Of a stretch of 64,000 nt of DNA, positions 63,136-64,000 are shown one piece after another (positions within the stretch are counted from its first letter, which is position 1; each line of letters starts with the position of its first letter). The notes under the pieces were generated by a model that worked only from the letters and a program-made list of their open reading frames with translations, did no database searches and had not been told where the DNA came from. The DNA lies in the NCBI GenBank assembly GCA_021287065.1, contig JAJTBE010000119.1, forward strand, positions 1 to 64,000, in the 5' to 3' direction. This DNA comes from Bacillota bacterium. Lineage in GTDB: Bacteria; Vulcanimicrobiota; JAJTBE01. Position numbers and translations under genes: made by a program.

Positions 63136-63486
63136 ATGAGAGATATCGCTGATATTTACACCAAGCTTGGTTGTTTTGAATATGAAACCGGATATTATGA
63201 CGGAGCGCTGTATTCATTCCTGCTTTCTCACGAACTTCTTGAGTTTCTGCATGATCACGAAGCTCAGAGGGCGAGTCTTTATAATATAGCCATCACATAT
63301 CATTTCGGCATGAACGACTACGAAACGGCGCTTATGTATTACGACAGGCTTGAAAAACTTTTTGAACAGGCAAAAAATGAAAAGGATGATTTTATAAATA
63401 TGCTCAGAATGAAATCGTCCGCTCTCGAAAGCCTTGGCAGATATGTAGAGGCAACGGAATCCCTTGAAAAAATCGGCACATTGTGA
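63136..63486 (+). CDS. TPR-like helical protein
   Basis: A 116-residue protein made of three helix-turn-helix repeats of TPR kind ('GCFEYETGYYDGALYSFL', 'YNIAITYHFGMNDYETALMYYDRL', 'SSALESLGRYVEATESLEKI'). No signal peptide. It follows the PilX-like gene by 15 bases and may assist the pilin operon, but it could belong with tyrS. The start has only a weak ribosome site (AACAGGTTAGG). Confidence 0.75.
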   Translation: MRDIADIYTKLGCFEYETGYYDGALYSFLLSHELLEFLHDHEAQRASLYNIAITYHFGMNDYETALMYYDRLEKLFEQAKNEKDDFINMLRMKSSALESLGRYVEATESLEKIGTL

Positions 63487-63583
63487 TAATATCAGTTCCA
63501 AATACAATTATCATCAGGGGTTTAACCAAATAGCAGTATAGATATGCGGATTATTCGCACCTGAAATATTAAGGGAGATAAAA

Positions 63584-64000
63584 ATGTCAGACAATTTTGA
63601 TATCAAAGTAGTAGAAGAGGATCTTAATCTGCTTAAAAGAGGAACAGCAGAGATAATTTCTGAAAATGATCTTGCACATAAACTTTTTGACAGCAAGAAA
63701 AAGGGAATACCCCTGAAAATCAAACTGGGCATCGACCCTACAGCCCCTCATATTCATCTCGGTTTTGCGGTTGTATTGAGAAAAATGAGACAGTTTCAGG
63801 ATCTCGGACACAGAATCCAGCTCCTGATCGGAGATTTCACTGCAAGAATCGGAGACCCCACAGGTAAGAGTGAAACAAGAAAAGTTCTCACTATCGAAGA
63901 GATCGAATCCAATGCAAAAACTTACCGCGAACAGCTTTCATTGATTCTGGACCCCGAAAGAACCGATGTCAGCTTCAATTCTCAGTGGCTCGGACCACTT
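63584..64000 (+). CDS. tyrS: Tyrosyl-tRNA synthetase, 5' part (runs off the window)
   Basis: The first 139 residues are present. '[22 protein letters not shown]' carries the class I HIGH-type signature (HIHLG), and '[21 protein letters not shown]' is typical of the TyrRS catalytic domain. The KMSKS loop and the anticodon-binding part lie outside the window. AAGGGAG precedes the ATG. It charges tRNA-Tyr. Confidence 0.95.
   Translation, partial: MSDNFDIKVVEEDLNLLKRGTAEIISENDLAHKLFDSKKKGIPLKIKLGIDPTAPHIHLGFAVVLRKMRQFQDLGHRIQLLIGDFTARIGDPTGKSETRKVLTIEEIESNAKTYREQLSLILDPERTDVSFNSQWLGPL

Noticed and set aside
1-64000. CRISPR array, prophage, IS element or integrase
   Set aside because: No regularly spaced direct repeats, no transposase or integrase frame and no phage structural genes were seen.

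Overview
The window is a chromosomal segment from a motile, diderm-type bacterium with moderate GC. Evidence for two membranes is a pair of lipobox lipoproteins with periplasmic-type beta-propellers, a signal-peptide protein that looks like an outer-membrane barrel, and a minor-pilin operon. The flagellar operon order, the SLH-domain membrane protein and the many proteins of unknown family suggest a poorly sampled, probably uncultivated lineage. I cannot place it in a phylum from sequence reading alone. No phage, transposase, CRISPR array, rRNA or tRNA gene was seen.

Layout. 1-13.0 kb: an operon (flavoprotein, B12-type radical SAM protein, proline-rich membrane-anchored protein) read leftwards, a chemoreceptor read rightwards, and two paralogous surface lipoproteins. 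Several copies of a structured extragenic repeat sit between these genes. 13.0-17.4 kb: a small FHA protein, a three-gene DUF4178 / small membrane protein / membrane spermidine-synthase operon, and a DUF4870 protein. 17.5-36.2 kb: one leftward flagellar operon in the order flgB, flgC, fliE, fliF, fliG, fliH, fliI, fliJ, a lytic transglycosylase, fliK, a hook/rod-type gene, fliM, fliN, fliO, fliP, fliQ, fliR, flhB, flhA. It encodes basal body, switch, ATPase complex and export gate; flgD, fliL, motA and motB are not in it. 36.7-40.6 kb: asnB, ruvB and a secreted barrel-like protein. 40.8-50.4 kb: an accessory-looking block with two glycine-zipper proteins plus a remnant of a third copy, a DUF2252 protein, an SLH membrane protein, a transglutaminase-like protein, a CHAD-like protein, and a DeoC aldolase with a microcompartment-type N-terminus. 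50.4-55.5 kb: two polytopic GT-C-type glycosyltransferases around a methionine/glycine-rich protein. 55.6-59.7 kb: a triple-GAF protein, a DUF89 protein, a small DUF6812-like protein, an FmdB-type zinc ribbon and an unknown protein. 59.9-64 kb: a minor pseudopilin operon behind a C11 tract, a TPR-like protein and the start of tyrS.

Most notable points: fliG appears to start at ATT; FliM has a ~280-residue low-complexity N-terminus in place of the usual CheY-binding peptide; a modular hairpin-rich repeat family has at least four copies; a promoter plus last-24-codon remnant of a glycine-zipper gene survives next to its intact relatives; a DeoC fusion looks targeted to a microcompartment; and a homopolymeric C tract lies in the leader of the pilin operon.
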